This document shows positions 33,601-44,099 of a DNA stretch of 64,000 nt, piece by piece (position 1 is the stretch's first letter; each line of letters starts with the position of its first letter). A program made the translations under genes and the position numbers. The stretch covers positions 1-64,000 of the forward strand of contig JAAEAF010003133.1 in assembly GCA_011037195.1 (NCBI GenBank), written 5' to 3'. Under the pieces are notes generated by a model, which saw only the letters and a list, made by a program, of their open reading frames with translations, was not told where the DNA came from and searched no databases. Source of the stretch: Triatoma infestans. Lineage: Eukaryota; Arthropoda; Insecta; Hemiptera; Reduviidae.

Positions 33601-34233
33601 AAAGAACAATATATTGTTTACTGATATTTAAATTGAATCTAGATCTTAAAATTACTCTTTTTGAGAGCTGGCTTTAAATGATTGCTTTTTAGAGATAAGG
33701 AAAAAAAATTTTTTTTTTACTTTTTTTATTGGTATTAAGGGATAAATGTATATGTTTTGCGGGATAAATGACCTGCCTTATCGGGAAGAGCAGAAACGTA
33801 TTCCAACGAAATGTCTGAACAAAAATTGGTTCTGAGAAGCTGGTTCTAGACATCGGTGACTCGAATTAGACCTCCTCCTGTATCTGACAGGCTATCATCC
33901 AGACAAGGTTTAGAAGCCTGGGAATTAATTAAGTGTGGTAGAAGGTTATATCCCAGTAGAATATATAAACCTTCCCAGATTCTCTAGCATTTCTTAAAGT
34001 AATAAACTTGGAAGGGATTTGATTTCTTTCTGGTACCAGTTTATTACGGAATCACGTAACGCTCTACAGTTTAAGAAAATTAAAGGAAATTTAACGTATA
34101 GTTTCAAAAATATCAAATTTTTAACAAAATCTATTAATTGGGAATGCGTGTGTCTTTACAAAGTGTGTTATTCTGTTTTTTTTGTAATTTTTTCAAAAAG
34201 ATTATTCCAAATATTTTCAAAACTTTTGTGGAT
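33601..34233. other. unique stretch
   Basis: No motif recognised; moderately GC-richer at 33780-33960. Confidence 0.4.
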
Positions 34234-34581
34234 TGTAATGAGATCAGAATCATTAAAGATTCATTGGATCCAAAGAGCGGAGAAGCACATTAAATGAATC
34301 AAAAGTCAGTTACTCCCCACCTAGGACAGACTAGCAAGGGGTAGTCCGATTCATTATATAAATAGAGCGACAGCAGTTGAGGACAGTTTACGACCTGTCA
34401 GCAACCTGTCTTCTACCTTCTTATTACTCAGCCAGTCTGTCTCTCTATATTTCTCTCGCTAACCTAATTCTATTTTAATGCAAATTCCTTGCAGTTTGGG
34501 TGTTTTTTTTTTTTTATTCAGGTTTTATGTTTATTTTTAATCCATTTTCTCTAATTCTCTTTCCTTCTTATTTGCATTATA
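34234..34581 (+). mobile_element. solo LTR (LTR-1 family)
   Basis: 348 bp from TGTAATGAGATCAG to GCATTATA. Contains ATATAAATAGAGCGACAGC (TATA box region), CAGTTTACGACCTGTCAGC, ACTCAGCCAGTCTGTCTC and CCTTGCAGTTTGGGTG. No clear target duplication (GGAT versus GTGT). Confidence 0.8.
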
Positions 34582-34684
34582 GTGTGTAATATCCATGTAA
34601 CCCACCACTTGTTGTGAGTTAAGACAATTGAAATCGTTAAGTAAACAATTTAGCTAACTTGAGCTTTTTAAAAAAAAAAACCTG

Positions 34685-34755
34685 TCAATCAGTGAGAATC
34701 ACATTAAGAGAAAGTTTTAAGTCTATCTTTCATAGCAGATTTTTTTTTTTTTTGC
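34685..34755 (+). repeat. possible R 3' end fragment
   Basis: ATTAAGAGAAAGTTTTAAG followed by TTTCATAGCAGATTTTTT, a decayed R terminus. Confidence 0.4.
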
Positions 34756-35603
34756 AATCCATGGTTGGTAACCCTGATAATTTTAAAAGAATTTTAGTTG
34801 ATTTACAGTTTTGTAAGTTATTATCTATCTTCGCAAATGTATTTTCATGATGATAATTATATTTTGTGTAGGCAGACAGACAGCTTAAGAAAGAAAAATC
34901 TTAATTTAGTGTGTAAATCTACCACCCCTGACATTTTGAAAAGTTTTTTTTTATCATGTAATAATGGTTTAATAAATGCATGTTACGTAATGAATTGCAT
35001 TTAATAACTGATTAATATTATCTTCACTGGGACGTCTTAAATTAGAATGAATTTCTAACGTTTAATTCTATGTTTATTTTCTCACTCCTGCTTTCTCAAA
35101 AAAAAAAAAGTTAATGTGAAGTCTCTCACACACACAACATTCTCTTACTGCAATTAATACTTTAATTAACAAATTTTCTTTCAAATTACCGTATTTAGTA
35201 CAAGTTTATTTGGGTATACCGTAAAAAAAAATGTGATAGAGAATTACGCTTGTTTATTTGTATGACAGCGCCTTCTGTCTCAAACAATAAATCTTGCAGC
35301 GGTATTTTATATTTAAGGCTAACAAGCAGTTCTCAAAAAAATGTATCTACCCAAAGCAGTTAATACTTAAAGTGATTACTTTTTAAGTTCACAGAAAAGA
35401 GCACCAAAAACTCGAACCAACTTATATAAAATTTAAAAATTTAACTTCACAAATTCTTCAAAGCCTTCTAAAATCAAGTTTTCCAGGATGTGTTACGTTT
35501 AATATTTGTGTAAGTAGTATTTTAATTTTAAAGAAAATCGTTTAAAGCAGCCGTTTTAGAGAAAATTAAAAAAAACAACAACAACTTTAAAATCATTTTT
35601 TTA

Positions 35604-36241
35604 AGAATTCAGGGTTTGATTACCGTGAGGGCAAAGTCGGTGTTGACCCAGTAACGTGAGAAAAAAAAGTGGGGAGCTACAGTTGGTAGCGCACCTAGGT
35701 AGCGAAGGCCGGAACTAAAATGACGAGGGAACCGCGACATACTTACCCAACATGTCGGGGGTCTCCGGCTGGGCTATTTGTGAGACGTTGCTTTGTCTTT
35801 CACGGAGCTCTCTCAGACAGCTGGTTGGATCCCTTACTGGACATTGTAGTTTAAGGAGACATCTCTACGTAACGGGGCTTATGCCGGATCCATTTTGTAG
35901 AGTCTGTGAGACAGAGGAAGAAACACCTATCCATCTTATGACAGATTGCCTGGATTGTGAGGAAATTTTGTCTGTGGGACCTAGGCTGTTTCCCCTTAAG
36001 GTTATTGTCCGATTTGTTCGGACTGCTGTGAATCTTAGATGGATTAGACCCGGGTCTGGATATTTGTTCTAGACCCGTTTGTTGTTGTTTTTCTTGGGGT
36101 AGCTATATGGGCCCAGTGAGGCTTTGGATAGCGTGGGATTTGATCCCTCCCCACAGACAAACAATAATAATACACAACATGTATCCCAATATAAATCGCA
36201 GCCTAGCAAGCCTTGGTCCTTACAGGCTGTTGCGCCATAGG
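35604..36241 (+). mobile_element. SINE B, plus, 5'-truncated and split by LINE tail
   Basis: Left part 35604-35755 starts inside the B box (AATTCAGGGTTTGATTACC), then GAGGGCAAAGTCGGTGTTGA and TAGCGCACCTAGGTAGCGAA. Right part 36183-36241 ends CCTTGGTCC...GTTGCGCCATAGG. The missing A-box half is typical 5' truncation. Confidence 0.82.
35756..36174 (+). pseudogene. LINE ORF2 C-terminal tail inserted in SINE B
   Basis: One open frame of about 105 codons ends at 36072: LVGSLTGHCSLRRHLYVTGL, then CRVCETEEETPIHLMTDC (Cys, Cys, His, Cys finger) and a closing FVRTAVNLRWI. The 3' end is an AAT-repeat tail. CAACATGT at 35748-35755 and 36175-36182 is the target duplication. The ATG at 35752 comes from that duplication, so it is not a real start. 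The frame is still open, so this is among the younger LINE copies here. It resembles R1, I or Loa-type tails. Confidence 0.85.
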
Positions 36242-36870
36242 TAAGTTACGTTAATATCTGTGCAAATAGTATTCCAAGTTCAAAGAAAAATCGTTTCAGT
36301 TGTTTCAGAGAAAATTCCAAAAAATTCTTTAAAACCAATTCTGTAAAGTTGAACTTCCGGTTAACCGATTTTCTTTAAATAATCCTAGAATTGCTTGCAA
36401 TGTATCCAAATAGGTACTAACCATACATTATACTAAAGTGGTACATGAGGTACTCTATGTGGTACTCTCACTATGAGAGTGTGGTACCCCAGAACTTCGC
36501 AAAAAATCAATTTTCCTGAAAAATGAAAAGTAAATCGTTGCAGCTTTCTCGAGAAAATCGAGAAATACTGAGCAAAAAAAAAGCATTCAGTAATGTCGCT
36601 CTTCCGGTTGATGGATTTTAACAGAAACCTTCGTGTTATTGCGGTGATAGTATCTAAAATGAATAAAAAAGTTTGATCTTCTTTGATTTTTTTATTCTCG
36701 TTTTTGGGATATTTTGTTTACACAAACACAAACAGGACTTGCGCTAAAAACAATTTTATAACGACTCAAAAGGACGTTAAAAAATGGTATTTCCTATGAA
36801 AACTCCTACAATGTTATAAGGTCGCAACAGTGTCTCTTATAGCAGTAAGAGAAAGTAAAAAAAAAAATTG

Positions 36871-37960
36871 TATAAATAGTGGGTTAAAAAAAAAAAAAAA
36901 ATAGATTACAATTTAATTTTTATCAATAAAATTATATTATTTATGTTAGAACAAGATTGTGGCAACACTGTGTGAATCATAGGGAAAATAAAAATTCTCG
37001 AATTATAACCTCACGAATTTTTTCAGTATGATTAAGAAACCTACATAATTTTTTTTTTTTAAACGATAAACGAAGATTTATTAATTATTTTCTTAAATGT
37101 AATAATTCATTTTTATGAAAATATATGGAGGGTATAAATTCTTGCGTGCCCCCCACCAATAAAAAACTTCATTTTTTTTTTAATGTACTTGATTTTTTTT
37201 TTTTTTTTTTTGGTATTGCGCAATAATAGTGTAGGTTCATCTATCATTTTGAACGTTTTGTAATTAATAGCACTTAAATATTACGAAATAGCTTATAACT
37301 TTTATTGAATATCTCTACATTTTACTATAAGTTATGTGTGTCACAGAACTTCTTTTTGAGATAAGAACGTATATTTTTACTCTTATTACATCTCGGTTTT
37401 GAAACATGATGAAATAATACTTCTTAAGATAATTTAGTTGTTATAATTATTATCGTCAAGTTGTTAGTTGATAAATGCCTTCTATTTTAACGACAGTATT
37501 ATTTTAAAACTAAAACTAAACACTTAATCGTGAGCCACGATAGCTCAAGAACGGACAGATTCCCTGTCCGACGATGACTGCTTTTTTGGAAGGCTTCCGC
37601 GGTTCTGTTTATCATTTAGTTTTGACCTATATGCTGCTAAACTGTCGAATCTTGTCGAAAATCGCAACTTCATATTTTGCTCCCAAAAAACGATTGTTTA
37701 AGACAAACTCAATTAAGCTACCAAATTACATTTTAGTTTAATTATGTATAATTATTAATACTATGTTACGTTTCTTTCCACGCACTTATATAAAATATTA
37801 AATAATTTTTTTGCCGCACATTTGCCACGTTTGCTAATATTCCAATATTTTGATTTAATGACAGGGAACCAATCAATACTTCATGATGTCCAAAAATATG
37901 TTTTATCAGTTAATCTTGATCTGTAAATTGTTTTGTTTATTTTCATACCAGGAAATGTTA
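36871..37960. other. AT-rich unique stretch
   Basis: Long A and T runs (36885-36901, 37194-37211); nothing else recognised. Confidence 0.4.
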
Positions 37961-37965
37961 TGAAG

Positions 37966-38327
37966 AAATTTCGTGAGGATCGGTCAAGAAAGAAACATTC
38001 AATTATGCCAACGTTTCGACAGAGTTTCCTGTCTTTATCAAGGCTTAATATATGTGGTGCAGATGTGGAGAAAGAATTTTTAAAACATACACATTTGCTA
38101 TATCGCAGAAACATACCAATCTACTCAATCTATCTCATTTGCAGATGATTTGAGTCAAGTAATAGTAACTATCAATTTTGAACGTTAACTACAAATGTGA
38201 ATGTTTTAAAAATTCTTTCTCCACATCTCCACTACTGTCTACATATTAAAGCGTTGATAAAGACAGGAAACTCTGTAGAAAGGTTGGCATAATTGAATGT
38301 TTCTTTCTTGACCAATCTTCATCAAAT
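37966..38327. repeat. hammerhead-like repeat family B, inverted pair
   Basis: Arms 37966-38097 and 38192-38327 are near-reverse complements around a loop of about 95 bp. Each arm has the unit GCC, TTGATAA, A, GACAG-GAAACT-CTGTC, GAAAC, GTT, GGC: 38044 to 38007 on the minus strand, and 38251-38288 on the plus strand with some decay (GTAGAAAGGTTGGC). GCC/GGC form stem I, GACAG/CTGTC stem II. No protein is encoded. Confidence 0.75.
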
Positions 38328-38483
38328 GTTTTCAAACCATAATTTATTTAACGGTCAACAAATATTTTATATCAGAAAATAATTACTGTACACATGAACA
38401 CGTACGGCCCAAACAGCGTGAAATTTGTGCAGTAAACTTTTCTTATTGCTGGACGCTTATTGTCTAAATAAAAATATATTTTT

Positions 38484-38692
38484 GGAATTCAGGGTTCGAT
38501 TCCCGTAAAGGCAAATCGGCGTTTGCCCAACATCATAAAAAAAAGCTACAGTTGATAGCGCACCTAGGTAGCGATGGTCAGAACTAAACGGCGAGGTAAC
38601 CGCGGCCTGCTTACCACAAGCCCTCCCCCCCAAAAATCGTCGTCTGGCAAGCCTTGGTCTTTCATGAGCTGTTGCCGCCATATGTTAGGTTA
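38484..38692 (+). mobile_element. SINE B, plus, 5'-truncated
   Basis: Starts GGAATTCAGGGTTCGATTCC, the same point as the copy at 35604, then CCTAGGTAGCGATGGTCAGA and CGTCTGGCAAGCCTTGGTC, ending GTTGCCGCCATATG. A box absent. Confidence 0.8.
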
Positions 38693-40128
38693 TATAACCT
38701 TTCAATTATGGCGAGCCTATTAAATCAAAGGACGACCAATTTTCTTGGACATATAAGCAAAGAATCTGCTTCATCAAATCCTCGAGAGAGTCTGCTTAAT
38801 AAAATAGGACATATGGAATTCTGACAAGAGAGGACCCGCTCCAAAGAAATTATACAAATCTTTCACTAAACCATTTTCTTAAAGGAACTGACTTTTACCA
38901 GAGTCCCTGGGGTAGATTTAAAGATGACAGGTTTTTACCTTATATTGCAATTTGAACAAATTTTAGATTTATATCTGGTAAACCAGAATAAGAGAATGCT
39001 ATGTGATTATTTCACTTGAATATATATATATATATACGATCCAAGTATTAAATACAATGTCACCTACTCTCCAGAGTACCTCTACTATATATATATTTAT
39101 GTCACCAGATGGCACACCCTAAGACACTCCTCTTTTATATTTATTCCTTTTTAATTTTCTGTTAACATTTAGAGCATATCGATACTTATCTAAAAAAAAT
39201 TCTGAAAGTAAAAAAATGCATTTTTTTCGGATCAAGGATAATTGGATTGCAGTTTTTTCCCCCCTTCAATATTAAAAAAAAAAATTATAAATCTGTTTAA
39301 TGCGCTGGGAAATTTAAAAAAAACTAAATCCAAATATGTTTTTTTCTATAAAGTTTTATATTTTATTACATTCAATTTATTTTTTATTCCGATTATTAAA
39401 TATTTCGATCCATATATATATACTATATATTTTATATATATATAAAAATGAACATAATTTGCTGAATTATCTGATTATTTGCATTCAAGTGGAAAGATGT
39501 ACGTTATTTGTTGGAATGTTTAATAAACAGCTGTTAGCAATTCGTGCCATTTAATAACATTTTTTTCTCTCTTTTTTTAACCGCTCTATGATTGTGTTGT
39601 TTGCAATGTTTCTGCAGTTTATCAATTTTTTCTTGTCGGTTCTGACTGTTCTTAGTGAAAATATAGCAAAACATAGAATAAACCTATCTCTCACGATTTT
39701 CTTCGGCATTTTATTAGCAGACCGTTTAAAGGCATTTAACCGAGTATTTGTGTGATTATTAGAAGTGTAAGGAATAAGCCATGCTGGAGCTTAAAGTTAG
39801 TCAGTGAATCTACTCTGAAGTATTATATAATGTAGCCGATTTTCTAGTCGATAAAATAGTTAGCTAGCAATTTCTACAAGAATACTATGGTTCCTGCGTG
39901 GATCCGTCCTTAACAATACGGAACAACACTTAACCACTGGACACCAACTAATATGCTCAACAATACTCCACAAGAGCCTGCAAAAGAATCAATGTGTGTT
40001 TGTATGGGTGCAACTACATAGGCGTAAACATGGGGTAAACTACAGGCTCACAACCACAAACACATAACATTACATTTTGCAGACAAGTGACTACATGACT
40101 ATATTCTTTATACAATCATGATGATATC
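38693..40128. other. mostly unique AT-rich stretch
   Basis: A short R 3' end may lie at 38965-39017 (GGTAAACCAGAATAAGAGAA). TA runs at 39020-39035, 39088-39096 and 39414-39442. The GC-richer 39880-40080 segment is unrecognised. Confidence 0.4.
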
Positions 40129-40614
40129 TGTAATTCGAAACATTATAGATTCAATTAAATGAATCAATCCCTATCTCGGCCAGACAATATGCTGAACATT
40201 GTATAATAACAAGAACACACAAACTGCAAACACTTAACAGTAAAATTGAATTAGAAGTTACTTAGCGGGAGAAATATAAAGATACAGACTGGCTGAGTAG
40301 ATAGGTTGCTGACTGGTCGTAAACTTTCCTGAACTGAACTGTTCCTAAAAGGGATAGTTCGATTCATATAAATAGAGCGACAGCAGTACATTTCAGGAAA
40401 GTTTACGACCAGTCAGCAACCTATCTACGACCTATCTATCACTCAGCCAGTCTGTCTCTTTATATTTCTCTCGCAATCTAACTTCTAATTTAATTTCAAT
40501 GTTAAGTCTTGCCAGTTTGTGTGTTCTCTTCATTTTACAGTGTTCAGCTTATTATCTAGTTAATTTCTCTGAAATCCATTCTCTCTAATTCTCCATCCAT
40601 CCATTATATATATA
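40129..40614 (+). mobile_element. LTR-1 copy with internal inverted duplication
   Basis: Starts TGTAATTCGAAACATTATAG like other LTR-1 copies. It then switches at about 40185 to the minus-strand version of the 3' half, runs back to 40333, and from 40340 reads the plus strand to CCATTATA near 40608. Arms 40299-40333 and 40392-40426 are a perfect 35-bp inverted repeat, and the looser match extends to about 150 bp. A TATAAATAG box lies at 40368-40376 within the 58-bp spacer. Confidence 0.75.
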
Positions 40615-40883
40615 AAAAAACCTATGGCGCAACAGCCCATGAAGGACCAAGGCTTGCCAGACGGCGATCTGAATAGGGGCACGTGTGGTAAGCACGCCGC
40701 AGTTCCCACGCCGTTTAGTTCCAGCTTCGCTACCTAGGGGGCTACTAAGTGTAGCTTAACACTTTTTATCACGATGCTGGGTCAACACCGATTTTGCCCT
40801 CACGGGAATCGAACCCTGAATTCTCGCACGAAAGGCGAGTGCGCTAGACACTAGACTAACGCATGAGGACCATTATATATATA
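40601..40883 (-). mobile_element. SINE B, minus, full length with 14-bp target duplication
   Basis: Body about 40615-40870. Minus strand: GTCCTCATGCGTTAGTC (A box), anticodon stem CTCGC/GCGAG around CTTTCGT (anticodon TTC, Glu-like), GGTTCGATTCCCG (B box), the body, then GCGCCATAGG and a T run. CCATTATATATATA flanks both sides (40601-40614 and 40870-40883), within the end of the LTR-1 copy. Confidence 0.9.
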
Positions 40884-40889
40884 ATTTAC

Positions 40890-41005
40890 AGCATTTACAG
40901 TAAAATAGAAGTTAGGTAGCGAGAGAAATATAAAAAGAATGAATGAGAATGATTAGGAGGTAGTAGATAGGTTGTCGACTGGTTGCAAACTGGTCTTAAA
41001 CTAAC
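40890..41005 (-). mobile_element. LTR-1 fragment, minus
   Basis: Minus strand matches CAGTTTGCAACCAGTCGAC, TATTTCTCTCGCTACC and TAACTTCTATTTTACTG of the LTR-1 3' half. Confidence 0.65.
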
Positions 41006-41029
41006 TTAGACCTGTGGTTTTTTGGGACC

Positions 41030-41180
41030 TTACAGCCACATCCTCTACATACCTAACATCTAATCCGCTACCGAGAGATCAGATCAGGACAAAATATCAA
41101 AAACCGGTCAGAGATTTGAACCTGTAAAATCACGGTTCAAGCTGAGATTTATGGTCCTAACAATAATCAATCAAGGTAAA
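41030..41180 (-). repeat. possible further tRNA-like SINE fragment
   Basis: Minus strand contains AGGTTCAAATCTCTGACC, a B-box-like sequence, with a GGACCATAAATCTCAGC stretch upstream that might be a decayed A box. Only one copy, so weak. Confidence 0.25.
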
Positions 41181-41940
41181 AAAAAAAAAAAAATGATAGA
41201 AGTCAAGTATAATTCATATTTATTTTATTTCTATTAAAACTTATTAACATAATAAAATGTTTGAACATGTTGCAATTAATGTTTACATAGTCCGACTTGG
41301 TAATAATTACAAGTTACTATATATTTATTAGCATTCATTTTTGGTACTAACTGCAGTTTGTTTTATGCACCATTTTTATACTATAATTATATTCGTTGAA
41401 TTATTCTTACATATTTCTATACAATCTCTTGTTTTATATATATAAAGTAGTTGTGGATCGTATTACATCATGATTACCGTGGCCTATATTTTAGTATTAC
41501 AGTGTAGATATTATTTACCATTCCAAATATTACAAAGAAGCTTCATGTTCCACATCTGTTAATAAAATAAAAAAGGAAAGAGAGAGAGAGAGAGAGAGAA
41601 AAAAAATAATCCATGTAATTTGAAAAATAAATTAGATTACGACAAGATATTGAAATCCTGAATTATAATCTCACTCACTCTTTTTTAAAAGAAAAAGAAA
41701 AGAGGTATACAATATGAACGTTGCACGGCCTTCTGTATTGTGTTTTACTTTTAATATGTTGTGACAGTTTGGGAAGGTTACATACAACAATGAGTTTATA
41801 AAAAAAATCAATATTATGTCTCTTTTATTGTCCCTCAAATAAAAAAAATGTTAACCATATTATATTACCTTGTCGTCCTGAGTTAATTCAACAGTTGGTT
41901 ATGTTATTGACTTCTTGACGGTTTCTTTCAGTTTTTAGAA
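41181..41940. other. AT-rich unique stretch with GA microsatellite
   Basis: (GA)10 near 41579-41600; no other recognised feature. Confidence 0.4.
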
Positions 41941-41944
41941 ACTG

Positions 41945-42758
41945 AGATGGATTTATATGGCAATATTCGAGATATTTTATTTTTTCTTTACTAATATCAG
42001 AGTGGAAATATTATAATGTCATGTTAGAAATTCAAAAATTGGGATGTGTGTGTCAGCGGAAAAATAACTTGCAAAAATATCTGCGAGTTCAAATTTGATA
42101 TGTTTTGTTTGAATATCACAACAGGATTTCACTAGAAATTATCATTTTACGTACTACATTTGAATTTTCATCCCTACCCTAACCTTATAGCGCAACAGCC
42201 TATGAAGGGCCAAGGCTTGCCAGACGGCGATTTCAATGGGGGGGGGGAAGCACGCCGCAGTTCCCACCCTGTTTAGTTCCAGCTTCGCTACCTAGGCCGC
42301 TACTAACTGTAGCTTACCACTTTTTATCACGATGCTGAGTCATCACCGACTTTGCCCTCACAGGAATCGAACCCTGAATTCTCGCTCGAATGGCGAGTGC
42401 GCTAGCCAGTAGACCAACGCGTGAGGATACTGAATTATCACACACTACATAAATAGTTTTTTTGCCGGAAAATCCATTTAAGAGGAGTTTTTGGGAAAGG
42501 GGAATGGGGTTATTTTCCTTCTAATGTGTCATTGCATTTTATCATACTACTCTGTAGTGTATATAATATTGATAATACAAGTAAATGTGACGTCAAAATT
42601 CCGAGTTGAAGAAAATCGGTTGATTCATCGGAAGAGCAATTTTCTGAACAATTTTGTTGTTTTTTTTCATTTTTCACGCGAGATTCTCTCCATAAAGACA
42701 CCACTTAATTGGTTTCATTAAACTTAGTATATTAACTATATATACAGAAATCTATCAG
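41945..42758 (+). repeat. R-like repeat, plus, split by SINE B
   Basis: 5' part 41980-42180 (GGAAATATTATAATGTC, ATGTGTGTGTCAG, CGAGTTCAAATTTGATATG). The rest, 42430-42758, contains GCCGGAAAATCCATTTAAG, CCGAGTTGAAGAAAATCGG, ATCGGAAGAGCAATTTTCTG and TTTCATTAAACTTAGTATA, ending at the LTR-1 insertion. Confidence 0.65.
42184..42427 (-). mobile_element. SINE B, minus, full length
   Basis: Minus strand: TCCTCACGCGTTGGTC, CTCGCCATTCGAGCGAG stem-loop (TTC), GGTTCGATTCCTGTGAGG, body, GCGCTATAAGG. A G run of 10 interrupts the body near 42237. Target duplication not clear. Confidence 0.85.
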
Positions 42759-43565
42759 TGTAATAGGATCCGAATCATCAAAGATTAATAGGATCCGAAG
42801 AGCGGAAAAGCATGTTAAATGAATCCAATTTAGTTACTCCCCACCTGGACCTGACTAGGAGGGATAGTTCAATTCATATAAACAGAGCGACAATGAACAG
42901 TTTTACAACAGTTTACGACCAGTTAACAATGAGTCAGCAATCTTCTATCCCATCACTCAGCCAGTCTGTCTCTATATTTATATCTCTTGCCACCTAACTT
43001 CTATGCCCGCAAGAGGTATCTGTTGCATGAAGTTACTTGGGGGAGTAGCGACCCCACGGGTTACCACAGCTCAGTACTCCATGCACTTCGTCAGAACAAC
43101 ACTTAAACAACATACACTCTACACTTTACACACAAGGACAAACAAAGTACCCAAACTAGGGTCTCCGCCCCTAGTTAATTGGCGCAAGCCAAGGGAGAAG
43201 AAAGGGATTAGCTCAGCGGTAGCACGCTGTACAAGCAACCGGAGGTCCTGGGCTGAACTCAGCATGCTGCCCTTAGATTTTCTCTATCTAGGAGCCTCTA
43301 TAACTCTCACTGTCCGGTGGTGAGCAGTGTTATCTGCAGCTAGAGAACACTGCTTGGAGGCCGGAGTGAACTGAGAAGCCTCGGGGGGCAAAATAGATTT
43401 TTGAGGTCGCAGGGCGATAATCCCCTACAACAATCTATCTACCTAACTTCTATTGTAAAGTCCTTGCAGTTTGTGTGTTCTATTCATTATACAATGTTCA
43501 GCATATCATCTAGTTTATTTCTCTAAAAATCCAGTCTCTCTCCTTCTCACATCTATTATAATCAG
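42754..43565 (+). mobile_element. solo LTR (LTR-1) with target duplication, split by composite SINE A
   Basis: LTR 42759-43560: TGTAATAGGATCCG to CTATTATA, near-inverted ends. ATCAG flanks it (42754-42758 and 43561-43565). Without the 436-bp insert and its duplication the LTR is about 350 bp, matching the other copies. It has ATATAAACAGAGCGAC (TATA region), CAGTTTACGACCAG, ACTCAGCCAGTCTGTCTC, AAGTCCTTGCAGTTTGTGTG. It sits in an R-like copy. Confidence 0.88.
43005..43440 (+). mobile_element. composite insert: unknown 5' segment plus SINE A
   Basis: ACCTAACTTCTAT at 42992-43004 and 43441-43453 is a 13-bp target duplication. The insert has two parts: 43005-43195, not seen elsewhere in the window, and SINE A from about 43200 (GGGATTAGCTCAGCGGTAGC, then CACTGTCCGGTGGTGAGCAG). 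Since one duplication encloses both, they were inserted together. Confidence 0.82.
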
Positions 43566-43700
43566 TATCCGAATTTGAAGTAAATCAGTTGACCGGAAGA
43601 ACGGCAAAACTGATCTTTTTTTTTCTTTTTTTTTTTTTTTACTTTTTTCTTCTTAGTAAAGACGCCACCTGGTTTCATTAACTTTTTTCTATGCTCCCTC
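43566..43700 (+). repeat. R-like module after LTR
   Basis: TATCCGAATTTGAAGTAAATC, TTGACCGGAAGAACGGC and CACCTGGTTTCATTAAC continue the interrupted repeat, repeating text seen at 42600-42720. Confidence 0.6.
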
Positions 43701-44099
43701 AAAAAATAATTGAATTCAAAAAATTTAGCAGTACCAAAAATTTAGTAAAAATGATCAGTTTTGATGAAATTTTGTCGGTTGTCGTCAATACTGTCAATTG
43801 CAATGATAGAAAGTTATACGTGTATTTCACCAATTTTTTTTTTTTTTTTTTTTTTTTTCTTTTATTGTTGGTGTGTTCAAGTCAAATTTTCCAACAACTT
43901 ATAACTTATACCGTGTTGCTTAAGCATTTGGGAATTCAACTCCTCAGTGATCAGAAATAATATGAATGTTCTTCTGCTAAAATGCAGTTTAATCATTGTA
44001 GTAGTTGCCATCGTTGAATAAGTAATAGTGGTAAAGTGTGAAAAGGAAGTTTTAAAAAAATGACAGTATTGCCAACTTATGAATACTAAAAGAATCGAT

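Larger units (their letters stand above)
35110..36870 (-). repeat. R2 text, minus, around nested SINE B and LINE
   Basis: 35113-35600 opens GTGAAGTCTCTCACACACAC, CTCTTACTGCAATTAA. After the insert, 36242-36870 carries GAACTTCCGGTTAACCG at 36350, TTCCGGTTGATGGATTTTAAC, GTTTTTGGGATATTTTG and ends GCAGTAAGAGAAAGTAAA. About 100 bp before the SINE (35494-35600) and after it (36243-36350) are similar to each other. Confidence 0.65.

Noticed and set aside
35752..35754. ATG as a real start for the 106-codon LINE frame
   Set aside because: The ATG is part of the CAACATGT target duplication, so it belongs to the SINE target and not to the LINE.
40800..40870. tRNA-Glu-like sequence on the minus strand as a tRNA gene
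   Set aside because: Head of SINE B with family body and target duplication; mismatched acceptor stem.
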